A stretch of DNA of 64,000 nt from Woeseiaceae bacterium (GCA_021773095.1 JAJFKR010000033.1:1-64000), one strand, 5' to 3'. Positions 35,744 to 45,648 are shown, counted from the stretch's first letter. The notes: generated by a model from the sequence alone, not told the origin. Numbers and translations are program-made.

Positions 35744-37500
35744 TGCGACGCGAGGCGATCCTGATTGTTAGCTTGCTGTGCGTTTCGCCCAATGGATGGG
35801 CGTCGGATATATCTGCTACAAGGCATAATTTGTCCGTCTCCGGATCGGGTTCAGTGACGAGCGGAATGGTCGATGAGGTTTGCGTCTTTTGTCATACGCC
35901 GCACCATTCTTCACAAAGCGCGCCGTTGTGGAACCGCGAACTTCCTACCGGACAAACCTACCAGTTGTACGGCAGCAGCACTCTCGATGCGTCACCCGAA
36001 AACCCGCAACTGAGATCAGGCAATCATTCCCTGCTCTGTCTTTCATGTCATGACGGTACGATTGCATTAGGCGATTTTATTAATTCGCCCCAGGAAGATA
36101 CCGGTTTTGTATTTGGCATAAATGACAGGGGCAGGCTGGGCACGGACCTGAGTAACGATCATCCGGTTTCGTTTACTTACGACAACAGTTTGTCACTCAA
36201 CGATACACGTCTGCATCAGCCGGGAATCAATGGCGCGAATATCGCGCCTCTTCCCCTGCAGGGAGGGCAATACCTTGAGTGTACGACGTGTCACGACGTA
36301 CACGACAACACACTGCAGCCGTTCCTGTATGAGCAGACATTGAATGGTGACCTGTGTCTTAAGTGCCATGATTTCACAACCTGGGACTTCTCTGTTTCAT
36401 CGCATGCCACTCAAGCTGGAAATACGCCCGGTTCCCCCGGCCCCTGGGATAACAGGAGAGCGGAATGGCGTGGTTTCAACGTCGCCGAGAACAGTTGCTT
36501 CAACTGTCACACGCCACACAGCGCTCCATCACCGAAACGTTTGTTGAAAGATGTAGAAGAGGATACCTGCTTGCAATGTCACAACGGCAGTATCGCCAAT
36601 ACGAACATTGCAGCGGAGTTCAACAAGGCTTCCAGTCACCCGATTGACTTGACGACGGATGTCCACGATCCCAGTCCAGGCGTCGAGTCAGTCGTTGTCC
36701 AGTCCCGGCATGTGGAGTGTGTTGACTGCCATAATCCACATGCAGTCAGTGCCGCCGATATTGGAAATCTGCCCGGACCACTAAACGGTGTCAGGGGGCT
36801 CGACTCGTCCGGCCTTGGCGAACTAAATCCCATTACCGAGGTGTACCAGTTGTGTTTTCGCTGTCACGGTTACAGTGGCAGTAAACCGGCACCGCCGACG
36901 GCGCGCGTGCACGAACAGACCAACGTTGCGCTGGAATTCGATACCGGCAATCCTTCATTCCATCCGATACTGGGACCGAGCGTCAATCCCAATGTGCCCA
37001 GCCTGCTCATACCCTCGGGTAGTGTTATTACCTGTATCGACTGTCACAACAGCAATACATCCAGCACGGCCGGTGGCAGTGGGCCGGACGGACCTCATGG
37101 TTCTACGTTTCCGACATTGCTTGCTCGTCGTTATGTGACAGCAGACAATACGCGAGAGAGTCCTGCCGTCTATGCGCTGTGTTTTAACTGCCATGACTAC
37201 GACAGCATTCTTAATGATGACAGTTTCGGTGAACACTCAAGGCATCTTGAGAATGGCGATGTGCCCTGCAATGCTTGCCACGACCCGCACGGTGTTTCAT
37301 CGACTCAGGCGACCTCCAGTAATGGATTTCCCAACAATACGCATTTGATCAATTTTGATACCGGTATTGTCTCGCCTACGCTGGGCAACCCCACGCCACT
37401 TTATGAGGACCTTGGTACGTTTCAGGGCACCTGCACGCTCAGTTGTCACGGTGAGCAGCACTGTCCCGGCAACAGTTGCGATATCGATGCCCGCTATTAG
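35743..37500 (+). CDS. Exported 12-heme cytochrome c (11 CXXCH + 1 CX3CH), paralogue of 33033-34724
   Basis: CVFCH CLSCH CTTCH CLKCH CFNCH CLQCH CVDCH CFRCH CIDCH CFNCH CNACH + CTLSCH. Confidence 0.92.
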   Translation: MRREAILIVSLLCVSPNGWASDISATRHNLSVSGSGSVTSGMVDEVCVFCHTPHHSSQSAPLWNRELPTGQTYQLYGSSTLDASPENPQLRSGNHSLLCLSCHDGTIALGDFINSPQEDTGFVFGINDRGRLGTDLSNDHPVSFTYDNSLSLNDTRLHQPGINGANIAPLPLQGGQYLECTTCHDVHDNTLQPFLYEQTLNGDLCLKCHDFTTWDFSVSSHATQAGNTPGSPGPWDNRRAEWRGFNVAENSCFNCHTPHSAPSPKRLLKDVEEDTCLQCHNGSIANTNIAAEFNKASSHPIDLTTDVHDPSPGVESVVVQSRHVECVDCHNPHAVSAADIGNLPGPLNGVRGLDSSGLGELNPITEVYQLCFRCHGYSGSKPAPPTARVHEQTNVALEFDTGNPSFHPILGPSVNPNVPSLLIPSGSVITCIDCHNSNTSSTAGGSGPDGPHGSTFPTLLARRYVTADNTRESPAVYALCFNCHDYDSILNDDSFGEHSRHLENGDVPCNACHDPHGVSSTQATSSNGFPNNTHLINFDTGIVSPTLGNPTPLYEDLGTFQGTCTLSCHGEQHCPGNSCDIDARY

Positions 37501-37729
37501 CGGTGGATTTCCTTCCGGTAAGGGTAGCAATAAGACAATAAGCCGAAAATTCGCTTATAACGACTGGCAATATGACTTTTTCACACTTCTACGCACCCGG
37601 GAAGCAAGTTACTATAGGGCACATAAGAAAATTAGGTAAATACCCGGATTGTCGTTGTTGCAGCATTTCGGGACTATACTAATCAGGATGACTCTGGTGC
37701 GTGAGCGCCGCTAAGGGAGGGTCTGGACG

Positions 37730-38329
37730 ATGAACGTTTTCCGTATACTACTGGCAATCTGTGGTTTATTGCTCGCCGTTTCGGCATGGGGCGGAGATGC
37801 TCAAAAAGGCCTCGACGCCTATAATTCCACCGATTATGAAACCGCACTGGCCGTCTGGCAGCCGCTGGCCGAGTCCGGCGATAGAGCGAGCCAATTCGGT
37901 CTCGGTATGATGTACGGCAATGGGTTCGGTGTTGCAATGGACGATGCGCTGGCCATCAAGTGGTATGGCATGGCAGCGGAGCAGGGTCATCCCGGCGCTC
38001 AATGCAATCTTGCCGTTATGCACCAGAATGGCTGGGGCGTGCCTCTGAACGAGGAAGAAGCCGTTCGCCTGTACATGCTTGCAGCCGAGCAGGGCACAGT
38101 GGAAGCGATGACTGCTTTGGGCCGGCATTATGCGATGGACTTTTCGGATGCCTTCGATCCGGTCGAAGCGTACAAATGGTTCACCCTTGCCATGATGATG
38201 GACGATATTGAGGCCGGTGCAAAACGCGAGATCCTTGAGGACCGAATGACCGCCGAGCAAGTGGCCGATGGCAATGCGCTTATCGATACGTGGTCAAATA
38301 GCCACTCGGAATTATTAGCCCGGCAATAG
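37730..38329 (+). CDS. Sel1-repeat protein
   Basis: GDRASQFGLGMMYGNGFGVAMDDALAIKWYGMAAEQGHPGAQ repeats. Confidence 0.92.
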   Translation: MNVFRILLAICGLLLAVSAWGGDAQKGLDAYNSTDYETALAVWQPLAESGDRASQFGLGMMYGNGFGVAMDDALAIKWYGMAAEQGHPGAQCNLAVMHQNGWGVPLNEEEAVRLYMLAAEQGTVEAMTALGRHYAMDFSDAFDPVEAYKWFTLAMMMDDIEAGAKREILEDRMTAEQVADGNALIDTWSNSHSELLARQ

Positions 38330-38370
38330 CGTGCTAGAGTAGCCGCCCTCTGCATAAAGGGCGGACAAAC

Positions 38371-39339
38371 ATGATTCGATTCAAACTACTCGCCGTACTT
38401 CTGACGGCGACTTTTCTTGTATTCCCTGCACACCTCTTAGCGGACGACACAGCGACTCAAAAAGCTGTGCTGGTTACTGGTGCCAGTTCCGGCATCGGTC
38501 TCAAGATTACCGAGTACCTGGCGGATAGAGATTTCCACGTTTACGCCGGCGCGCGCAAAGATGCCGATCTTCAGCGACTAAATGCAATGAAGAATGTCAG
38601 CTCGGTGCGACTGGACGTCACTAAACAGGATGAAATCGATGCCGCGGTGAAATTCGTAGCATCAGAGGGCCGCGGTCTTTTCGGCGTCGTGAACAACGCG
38701 GGTGTGGCTGCGATCGGCCGCATGAGTGAAATGAAGGACGAGGATATTCTCTGGATTCACGACATCAACGTGATGGGTCCGCATCGGGTCAACAAGGCTT
38801 TCCTTCCCATGCTGATCGAAAGTAAAGGACGCACAGCGATCATCGGTTCTATTTCGGGATACGTTACTGGAGCCACCAGCGGTGCCTACAGCATGAGCAA
38901 ATTTGCGGTGGAAGCGTACACAGAATCGTTGGCTGCCGATCTTGAGGAATCCGCTGTGCGTGTCGGTATTGTGGATCCGGGCGGGTACAAGTCACGCATC
39001 CGGGAAAAGGTTGTGATGTACTCAATCACCAGTAGCGACGATCTCGGTCAGCAGGTATCGAAGGAGCGAGAGGCGGAAATTCAGGCAGCGAAGGAAAACA
39101 ATGACCAGCTCAAAGAGCCTGATGAGGTTGCTGAGGCGGTTGTGCATTTTCTCACGAGTGACGCGCCGAAGTTACGCTACATGGTTGCTCCACAAAAGGG
39201 TGCGGCCGATATCACTATTCGTACGACGTTGGGGCGCGTTGTGCAACTAAACGCGGATCAGCCGTATGAGTTCACTCGCGATGAACTCGTGGCTATTCTC
39301 GATGAGCTGTTGTCGGAAGATAGCGAGGCTAAAAAATAG
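38371..39339 (+). CDS. Short-chain dehydrogenase/reductase with signal-like N-terminus
   Basis: VTGASSGIGLKI, NNAGVAA, YSMSKFAVEAY. Confidence 0.93.
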   Translation: MIRFKLLAVLLTATFLVFPAHLLADDTATQKAVLVTGASSGIGLKITEYLADRDFHVYAGARKDADLQRLNAMKNVSSVRLDVTKQDEIDAAVKFVASEGRGLFGVVNNAGVAAIGRMSEMKDEDILWIHDINVMGPHRVNKAFLPMLIESKGRTAIIGSISGYVTGATSGAYSMSKFAVEAYTESLAADLEESAVRVGIVDPGGYKSRIREKVVMYSITSSDDLGQQVSKEREAEIQAAKENNDQLKEPDEVAEAVVHFLTSDAPKLRYMVAPQKGAADITIRTTLGRVVQLNADQPYEFTRDELVAILDELLSEDSEAKK

Positions 39340-39975
39340 TTATGACGTAGCATCCGACTGAGCTTCGGGTGCTGCGTTTCTGAACGCCTCAAGCTCGTTG
39401 CAATGATCGACCGCTGCGACGAGTTTTGGGTAGTCGCCCAGTGGAATTTCGAATCGTCGTGCGTTGTACATTTGCGGTACGAGCAGCGCGTCGGCCAGCG
39501 AAACGGTGTCACCGAATACGAACGGCCCGTCGCTGACAAACTGTTCCAGCGCTTTGAATCCTTCGTGGATCCAGTGGCCATACCAGTGCGCAGCTGGGTC
39601 AGCGTTGAACTCTGTCTTGATGTACTTCAATATTCTGAGGTTCATAAGCGGGTGCATGTCGCACGCGATCATATTGCAGAACGCCCTGACCTGGCTGCGG
39701 AGTGGGTGTTCATCCGGTAGTAGCCGCACGTCAGGGTAAGTCTCTTCCAGATACTCCAGCATCGCCATTGATTGCCCGATCGCCACGCCGCCGTCCTCAA
39801 GAAATGGCACCAGCATTTGCGGGTTTTTCTGGCGGTAGGCTTCTTGCCGGTGTTCCGACTCACCGGGGGCCAGCGATACCGGTACGATCTCATGCGTCAG
39901 CCCTTTTAAGTTGAGAGCGATGCGTACGCGGTAGGCGGCGGACGAGCGCCAGTAGCTGTAGAGTTTGATGGACAC
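39340..39975 (-). CDS. maiA: Maleylacetoacetate isomerase (zeta-class GST)
   Basis: KLYSYWRSSAAYRVRIALNLKG active-site motif; aromatic catabolism context. Confidence 0.93.
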   Translation of the reverse strand: MSIKLYSYWRSSAAYRVRIALNLKGLTHEIVPVSLAPGESEHRQEAYRQKNPQMLVPFLEDGGVAIGQSMAMLEYLEETYPDVRLLPDEHPLRSQVRAFCNMIACDMHPLMNLRILKYIKTEFNADPAAHWYGHWIHEGFKALEQFVSDGPFVFGDTVSLADALLVPQMYNARRFEIPLGDYPKLVAAVDHCNELEAFRNAAPEAQSDATS

Positions 39976-40980
39976 TTAAGTTTCGTATTTTGTTACGACC
40001 TGATCGATCGTACCGAATATCGACTCACCATTCGCGTCATTCATCTCGATTCGGATGCGGTCACCGAATCGCATGAATGCGGTGCCGGGCTTGCCGTCGT
40101 TAATGGTCTCGATCGTGCGGATTTCGGCAATACAGGAATAGCCGACGCCACCGTCCACAATGTGTTTTCCCGGGCCATCGTCGAGTTTATTGGAAACCGT
40201 CCCGGAACCGATAATGCAACCCGCGCTCAGCGGCCGTGATTTTGCGGCATGTGCGACAAGTTGACCGAAGTCGAAAGTCATGTCTACGCCGGCTTCAGGT
40301 TTGCCAATCAGCTTGTCATTGAGTGTCGATAGCAGCGGCAAGTGCACTTTGGCCTCAGACCAGCTGCTCCCCAGGTCATCGGGGGTGATCGCTATCGGCG
40401 AGAAAGCGCTTGAGGGCTTGGACTGGAAGAAACCAAATCCCTTACCCAGTTCACCCGGTATCAGGTTTCTTAACGACACGTCGTTGACCAGCATGATCAG
40501 CTGAATGTGATCGACGGCATCAGCGGCCGACACACCCATCGGCACATCGTCTGTTACCACCGTGACCTCAGCTTCGAAATCGATGCCCCAGGCTTCGTCC
40601 GCCATTGGGATGTCTTCGCGCGGGCCCAGAAACGAGTCGGAGCCGCCCTGGTACATCAATGGGTCAGTCCAGAACGACGCCGGCATCTCCGCACCACGCG
40701 CCTTGCGAACGAGTTCAACGTGATTGACGTAGGCGGACCCGTCCGCCCATTGATAGGCGCGGGGCAATGGCGATGCACAGGCCGCCTGCTCGAACGCTTC
40801 GCCACCACCGGCTTCGAGCTCTTTGGCGATCGTTTCGAGTGCAGGACGTGTATTCGCCCAGTCGTCCAGTGCCGCTTGCATTGTTTGCGCAACGCTTGCT
40901 GCTGACGTGCAACGTGTTAAGTCATTGGATACAACAACGAGGCGGCCGTCACGGCCGTCTTTCAGAGATGCAAGTTTCAT
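39976..40980 (-). CDS. Fumarylacetoacetate hydrolase family protein
   Basis: FEAEVTVVTDDVPMG, GSGTVSN, FAH-type metal-binding region. Confidence 0.92.
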   Translation of the reverse strand: MKLASLKDGRDGRLVVVSNDLTRCTSAASVAQTMQAALDDWANTRPALETIAKELEAGGGEAFEQAACASPLPRAYQWADGSAYVNHVELVRKARGAEMPASFWTDPLMYQGGSDSFLGPREDIPMADEAWGIDFEAEVTVVTDDVPMGVSAADAVDHIQLIMLVNDVSLRNLIPGELGKGFGFFQSKPSSAFSPIAITPDDLGSSWSEAKVHLPLLSTLNDKLIGKPEAGVDMTFDFGQLVAHAAKSRPLSAGCIIGSGTVSNKLDDGPGKHIVDGGVGYSCIAEIRTIETINDGKPGTAFMRFGDRIRIEMNDANGESIFGTIDQVVTKYET

Positions 40981-41523
40981 TTAGCTATCGCCCCTGAATT
41001 CCAGTTCGTGCAGCCAGGCTGCGTGGCGCGGAGCTTTTTTGGTTTGGCTCCATTCTTCGAGCATCGCCGGGGCGACACGTTTTAGTTCATCAATTTGTTC
41101 CTGCGTTTGCGTATTCGCAACCAGTTCGAGTCGGTGTCCATTGGGGTCGAAGAAATAAATGGATTGAAAAATACCGTGATTCGTCGGGCCGATCACGTCC
41201 AGGCCTTCGTTCACAACGTGCTCTTTAGCCGCGAGCAATGCCTCGTAGTCTTCGACTTCGAACGCGATGTGTTGTACCCATTCAGGCGTGTTGTGATCGC
41301 GATCCATGTCTGGCTGCGTCGGTAGCTCGAAGAACGCCAGTACGTTGCCCATGCCGCAATCGAGAAAGACGTGCATGTAGGGATCCGGTTCTTTGGTCGA
41401 TGGCACCTGATCTTCCGCAAACGCAACTGTGAACTCCATGTTCAATATACGCTCATAAAACTCCACCGTTTCCTTTGCATCTTTGCAACGGTAGGCGACG
41501 TGGTGAATTCGTTTCAGATTCAT
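40981..41523 (-). CDS. VOC-family (glyoxalase/extradiol dioxygenase fold) protein
   Basis: HHVAYRCKDAKETVEFYERIL, VQHIAFEVEDYEAL, YFFDPNGHRLELV. Confidence 0.9.
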   Translation of the reverse strand: MNLKRIHHVAYRCKDAKETVEFYERILNMEFTVAFAEDQVPSTKEPDPYMHVFLDCGMGNVLAFFELPTQPDMDRDHNTPEWVQHIAFEVEDYEALLAAKEHVVNEGLDVIGPTNHGIFQSIYFFDPNGHRLELVANTQTQEQIDELKRVAPAMLEEWSQTKKAPRHAAWLHELEFRGDS

Positions 41524-41535
41524 GTTTCGTTCCTC

Positions 41536-42615
41536 TCAGGCGTCTGCCGTTACGACGCCGCGTGCAACCTGGTCGCGCTCGATCGATTCGAAAAGTGCTT
41601 TGAAGTTGCCTTCGCCGAATCCCTCGTCCTGCTTGCGCTGAATGAACTCGAAAAAGGTCGGTCCGACCATGTTGGCCGAAAAAATCTGCAACAACAAGCG
41701 CGGCTCGTCGCCATCGGTCGTACCGTCCAGCAAGATGCCGCGCGGCTGCAACTCATCGATGGGCTCGCCATGTCCGGGAAGGCGCTCTTCCAGCATTTCA
41801 TAGTAGGCCGCAGGCGGCGCTGTCATGAATTCAATGCCCTGTTTTTGTAGCCGATCCCAGCATTCAATCAGGTTGTCGCAACTGAACGCGATGTGTTGAA
41901 TGCCTTCGCCATTGAAATCCATTAAATACTCTTCGATCTGGCCGACACCCGCCGATGCTTCCTCGTTCAGGGGAATGCGAATCTTGCCATCGGGCGCGGT
42001 CATAGCTTTTGACAGCAGACCCGTGTACTCGCCCTTGATATCGAAGTAACGAATTTCGCGGAAGTTAAACAGCTTCTCGTAGTAACTGGCCCAATACTCC
42101 ATGCGACCCCGGTAGACGTTGTGCGTCAGGTGATCGATGACATCAAATCCACAGCCTTCGGGGTGCCTATCGACACCATCGAAGAAATTGAAATCTATGT
42201 CGTAGATGGAAGTTCCGTCTTCATAGCGGTCGATCAGGTAAACGGTCGCGCCGCCAATACCTTTGATGGCGGGCAAACGCAGTTCCATAGGCCCCGTCCT
42301 AATTTCAACAGGTTGCGCACCTTGTTCAAGCGCCCGTGCGTACGCCGTGTGCGCATCCTTCACCCGAAACGCCATGCCGCAGGCACAAGGACCGTGTTCT
42401 CTGGCGAAAAAGTAGGCGGGACTATCGGGCTCGTTGTTGATAATGAAATTGATATTGCCTTGCCGCCACAGGGTGACGTTCTTGGAGCGATGCTTTGCGA
42501 TTTCGCTAAAGCCCAGCAGGGCGAATGCGCTCTCGAGTACGGCCGGGTCCGGTGCGGCGAATTCTACGAACTCAAAGCCATCGAGACCCATGGGGTTTTC
42601 AAACAAGTCTGCCAT
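41536..42615 (-). CDS. hppD: 4-hydroxyphenylpyruvate dioxygenase
   Basis: [58 protein letters not shown]. Confidence 0.96.
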   Translation of the reverse strand: MADLFENPMGLDGFEFVEFAAPDPAVLESAFALLGFSEIAKHRSKNVTLWRQGNINFIINNEPDSPAYFFAREHGPCACGMAFRVKDAHTAYARALEQGAQPVEIRTGPMELRLPAIKGIGGATVYLIDRYEDGTSIYDIDFNFFDGVDRHPEGCGFDVIDHLTHNVYRGRMEYWASYYEKLFNFREIRYFDIKGEYTGLLSKAMTAPDGKIRIPLNEEASAGVGQIEEYLMDFNGEGIQHIAFSCDNLIECWDRLQKQGIEFMTAPPAAYYEMLEERLPGHGEPIDELQPRGILLDGTTDGDEPRLLLQIFSANMVGPTFFEFIQRKQDEGFGEGNFKALFESIERDQVARGVVTADA

Positions 42616-42746
42616 TGAACTGTCCTTTGTCTTACAAAACTTTTCGACAGTATGCGCGGAATTATGAGAAACAGTGCCCAAATTGCACCGTTTTGATAGA
42701 ATATATGAACCGAACGTTTCATATTAGTACCAAATATGGTTAGGAA

Positions 42747-43211
42747 GTGCGAATGAAGTTGTCCAGAACTGATCGACGGCTACTGAATGAATTACAAACC
42801 GATGCGACACGAAATCAAAGCGAGCTTGCCGAGATTGTCGGCATGTCCAGAACCTCTTGCTGGCGTAGGATCCGGGATTTTGAAGAGGCGGGATTGATCG
42901 AACGGCAGGTCGCATTACTCAACCCCAAAGTAGCGGGTTTTAATATTCAGGTTTTGCTACTGGTTGCAATGACCGAGCATACTGATGAGAACCGCCAGAA
43001 CTTCGAACGTCATGTGTCCTTGTTGCCGGAAGTTACCGAGTGTTTCTCCGTGTCCGGTGATCGCGACTACGTGCTGCATGTGGTCGTACAGGATATGGAC
43101 ACTTATAACGAGTTCCTCAACGCGGAGGTACTCAAACACTCTGCAGTTCGATCAGCGAGCTCCACTTTTGTCCTGCGGCGCGTAAAGTATTCGACGGTAC
43201 TGCCGCTGTGA
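42747..43211 (+). CDS. Lrp/AsnC family transcriptional regulator
   Basis: LNELQTDATRNQSELAEIVGMSRTSCWRRIRDFEEAGLI. Confidence 0.94.
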   Translation: MRMKLSRTDRRLLNELQTDATRNQSELAEIVGMSRTSCWRRIRDFEEAGLIERQVALLNPKVAGFNIQVLLLVAMTEHTDENRQNFERHVSLLPEVTECFSVSGDRDYVLHVVVQDMDTYNEFLNAEVLKHSAVRSASSTFVLRRVKYSTVLPL

Positions 43212-43239
43212 TTGTGTATATGGCTCGCCTTTGCAGGAA

Positions 43240-44079
43240 TTAATGGGCGTGGTCTGGTAGCGAATTCAGGGCATTCTTGCTTGTGCGCAGCCGGTCGACC
43301 GCAGTTTCACCGCTCGCCAGCGCCAGTGCGACATGGATTGCGTCGAGTAGTGCGAGCTGAGCGAGGCGCGAACTCATCGGCGTATAGACGCTGGTGTCCT
43401 CGATTACCTGGCAGGGGAAGAGCAAAGTCGCTTTGTTCGCCAGCTCCGACTCGGGATTGGTGATCGCGATAACGGTGGCACCGCGACCACTGGCGAGCTC
43501 TGCAGCGCGCGAAAATTCCGTCCAGCGCCCCGTGTGCGAGAGCAAGATCAGCACATCATCGGGCTCTGCTATCGATGCGAATTGCAGGATCATCGGAGTG
43601 TCGTTCAGCGACGAGCAAGGTACGCCAAGCCGAAAGAATTTATGGCATGCGTCTCTGGCAACGTGGCCCGATGCGCCAAGCCCTGCGAAGGCAATTTGCC
43701 GGGCATTCGTCATCGCTGCTACGGCTTTGTCGATGGGCATGGCGGACAGCTGCGAGCGCATCTCGATCAACGATTGAATGGACGCATCCATTACCTTAAG
43801 AACGGCGTCAGCGCTGGAATCGTCGGGACTTACATCGCGATGCACGTAGCTCGCTGGGCTGCTGAGCGACTCCGCCAGGCGTACGCCGAGATCCCTGAAT
43901 CCATTCAACCCGACGCGCCGGCAAAATCTGACGACCGTCGGTTCACTGCTGCCACTCTCTCTTGAAACGAGTGCAAGAGTCGCCCCGACTGCCTCCTTGG
44001 GGTGGGCGAGTATCCATTGGGCAACACGTTTTTCGGCGCTGCTCAGGTCGCTGACTGACTGTTGGATCGTGACAAGCAT
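43240..44079 (-). CDS. hexR: RpiR-family regulator HexR
   Basis: N-terminal HTH (SRESGSSEPTVVRFCRRVGLNGFRDL) + SIS domain; divergent to zwf. Confidence 0.9.
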   Translation of the reverse strand: MLVTIQQSVSDLSSAEKRVAQWILAHPKEAVGATLALVSRESGSSEPTVVRFCRRVGLNGFRDLGVRLAESLSSPASYVHRDVSPDDSSADAVLKVMDASIQSLIEMRSQLSAMPIDKAVAAMTNARQIAFAGLGASGHVARDACHKFFRLGVPCSSLNDTPMILQFASIAEPDDVLILLSHTGRWTEFSRAAELASGRGATVIAITNPESELANKATLLFPCQVIEDTSVYTPMSSRLAQLALLDAIHVALALASGETAVDRLRTSKNALNSLPDHAH

Positions 44080-44093
44080 GTAGTAAAGCTACA
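44079..44093. promoter_or_regulatory. Candidate HexR operator
   Basis: Palindrome TGTAG TAAAG CTACA overlapping the hexR start codon. Confidence 0.65.
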
Positions 44094-44175
44094 ACAAAAT
44101 ATAAGGAAATGCGATGTGAAATAGCTAATTTGACGAAATATATAGTAAACTTTCACTAATTCGTAAGGAAATCGC

Positions 44176-45648
44176 ATGGCTCAACTCGTTCCAGTCGACC
44201 CGTTCGACCTGATTATCTTCGGCGGCACCGGCGATCTCGCCATGCGCAAGTTATTACCTGCGCTTTACCATCGCGATTGCGACGGGCAACTGACCGCCGA
44301 TAGCCGCATCATTGCGGCCAGTCGTGGCGCACTGTCACAAGACGAGTACCTGGCGAGCGTCGAAGCGGCGCTGCGAGAAAATCTCGGAGAGGGCGACTTT
44401 GACGAGACTCACTGGAGTCAGTTCAGCAAGCGATTGCATTACGCACAAGCCGATGCATTTGATCACGAAAACTGGAACGACCTGGTCGATGTGCTTGCTG
44501 GCCGTGAAGACCGAGTCCGCGTCGCTTATCTCGCGACAGCGCCGAGTTTATTTGGCCCTTTGGCAAACGGACTAAAGACGAACGGTCTGGTCACCGACTC
44601 AAGTCGTATTGTTCTTGAGAAACCTCTGGGTCGCGATCTCGAGTCGGCACGCGAGATCAACAACGCAGTTGGCGAGTGTTTTCGCGAGAACCAGATTTAT
44701 CGCATCGATCACTACCTGGGTAAGGAAACGGTACAGAATCTGCTGGCATTGCGTTTCGGCAATTCGCTGTTTGAGCCGTTGTGGCGACGTAGCGCTATTG
44801 ACCACGTGCAGTTTACAGTTGCCGAAGACCTCGGAGTCGGTGGACGTGTTGAGTTTTACGATGGAGTGGGCGCGTTACGCGACATGGTCCAAAACCACCT
44901 TCTGCAACTGGTTTGCTTGTTCGCGATGGAGCCACCATCAAGCCTCGACCAGAATGCCGTTCGCGACGAAAAGATTAAGGTGTTGCGTTCGCTAAAACCT
45001 GTTTCGGCAGAAAATGCCCGTACGAATACCGTTCGTGGCCAATACACCGAAGGTGCTGTCAAAGGTAAGGCCGTTGCCGGATTTCGGGATGAGCTGTCGG
45101 CCAAAGACAGCACGACCGAAACATTTGTCGCACTCAAACTCGAAATCGAAAACTGGCGCTGGTCCGGTGTGCCCTTTTATCTTCGAACCGGGAAACGCCT
45201 GAAGGCCAAACACTCCGAAATTGTCGTCCAGTTCCAGGACGTTCCGCATTCGATTTTCCCGGAACAGGAATACAACGTTTCACCGAATCTGATGCGCATT
45301 CGCCTGCAGCCCGATGAGGGAGTGCAGCTGTCGGTGATGGCGAAAGAGCCAGGTCCGGGCGGATTCGATCTGCGACCAGTGTCGCTGGATCTTAGTTTCG
45401 CCGAAACGTTTGGCATTCGTTATCCGGATGCTTACGAGCGCCTGTTGATGGAAGTACTGCGCGGCAACCCGGCACTGTTCATGCGGCGCGACGAGGTGGA
45501 GGCCGCCTGGGAATGGATCGACGGCATTATCGAGGGCTGGCAGGTATCGAAGCTGAAAGTCGATTCTTACGTTTCAGGCTCCTGGGGGCCAACGGCATCA
45601 TCAATGTTACTCGATCGTGATGGTCGTGCGTGGCATCAGGAAAGCTGA
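44176..45648 (+). CDS. zwf: Glucose-6-phosphate dehydrogenase
   Basis: IFGGTGDLAMRKLLPALY, RIDHYLGKETVQNLLALRF. Confidence 0.98.
   Translation: MAQLVPVDPFDLIIFGGTGDLAMRKLLPALYHRDCDGQLTADSRIIAASRGALSQDEYLASVEAALRENLGEGDFDETHWSQFSKRLHYAQADAFDHENWNDLVDVLAGREDRVRVAYLATAPSLFGPLANGLKTNGLVTDSSRIVLEKPLGRDLESAREINNAVGECFRENQIYRIDHYLGKETVQNLLALRFGNSLFEPLWRRSAIDHVQFTVAEDLGVGGRVEFYDGVGALRDMVQNHLLQLVCLFAMEPPSSLDQNAVRDEKIKVLRSLKPVSAENARTNTVRGQYTEGAVKGKAVAGFRDELSAKDSTTETFVALKLEIENWRWSGVPFYLRTGKRLKAKHSEIVVQFQDVPHSIFPEQEYNVSPNLMRIRLQPDEGVQLSVMAKEPGPGGFDLRPVSLDLSFAETFGIRYPDAYERLLMEVLRGNPALFMRRDEVEAAWEWIDGIIEGWQVSKLKVDSYVSGSWGPTASSMLLDRDGRAWHQES

Noticed and set aside
33033-37500. Interpretation of the 12-heme proteins as nitrite reductase (NrfA) or hydroxylamine oxidoreductase
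   Set aside because: No CXXCK site, heme number and order differ, and association with NHL propellers and a barrel does not fit
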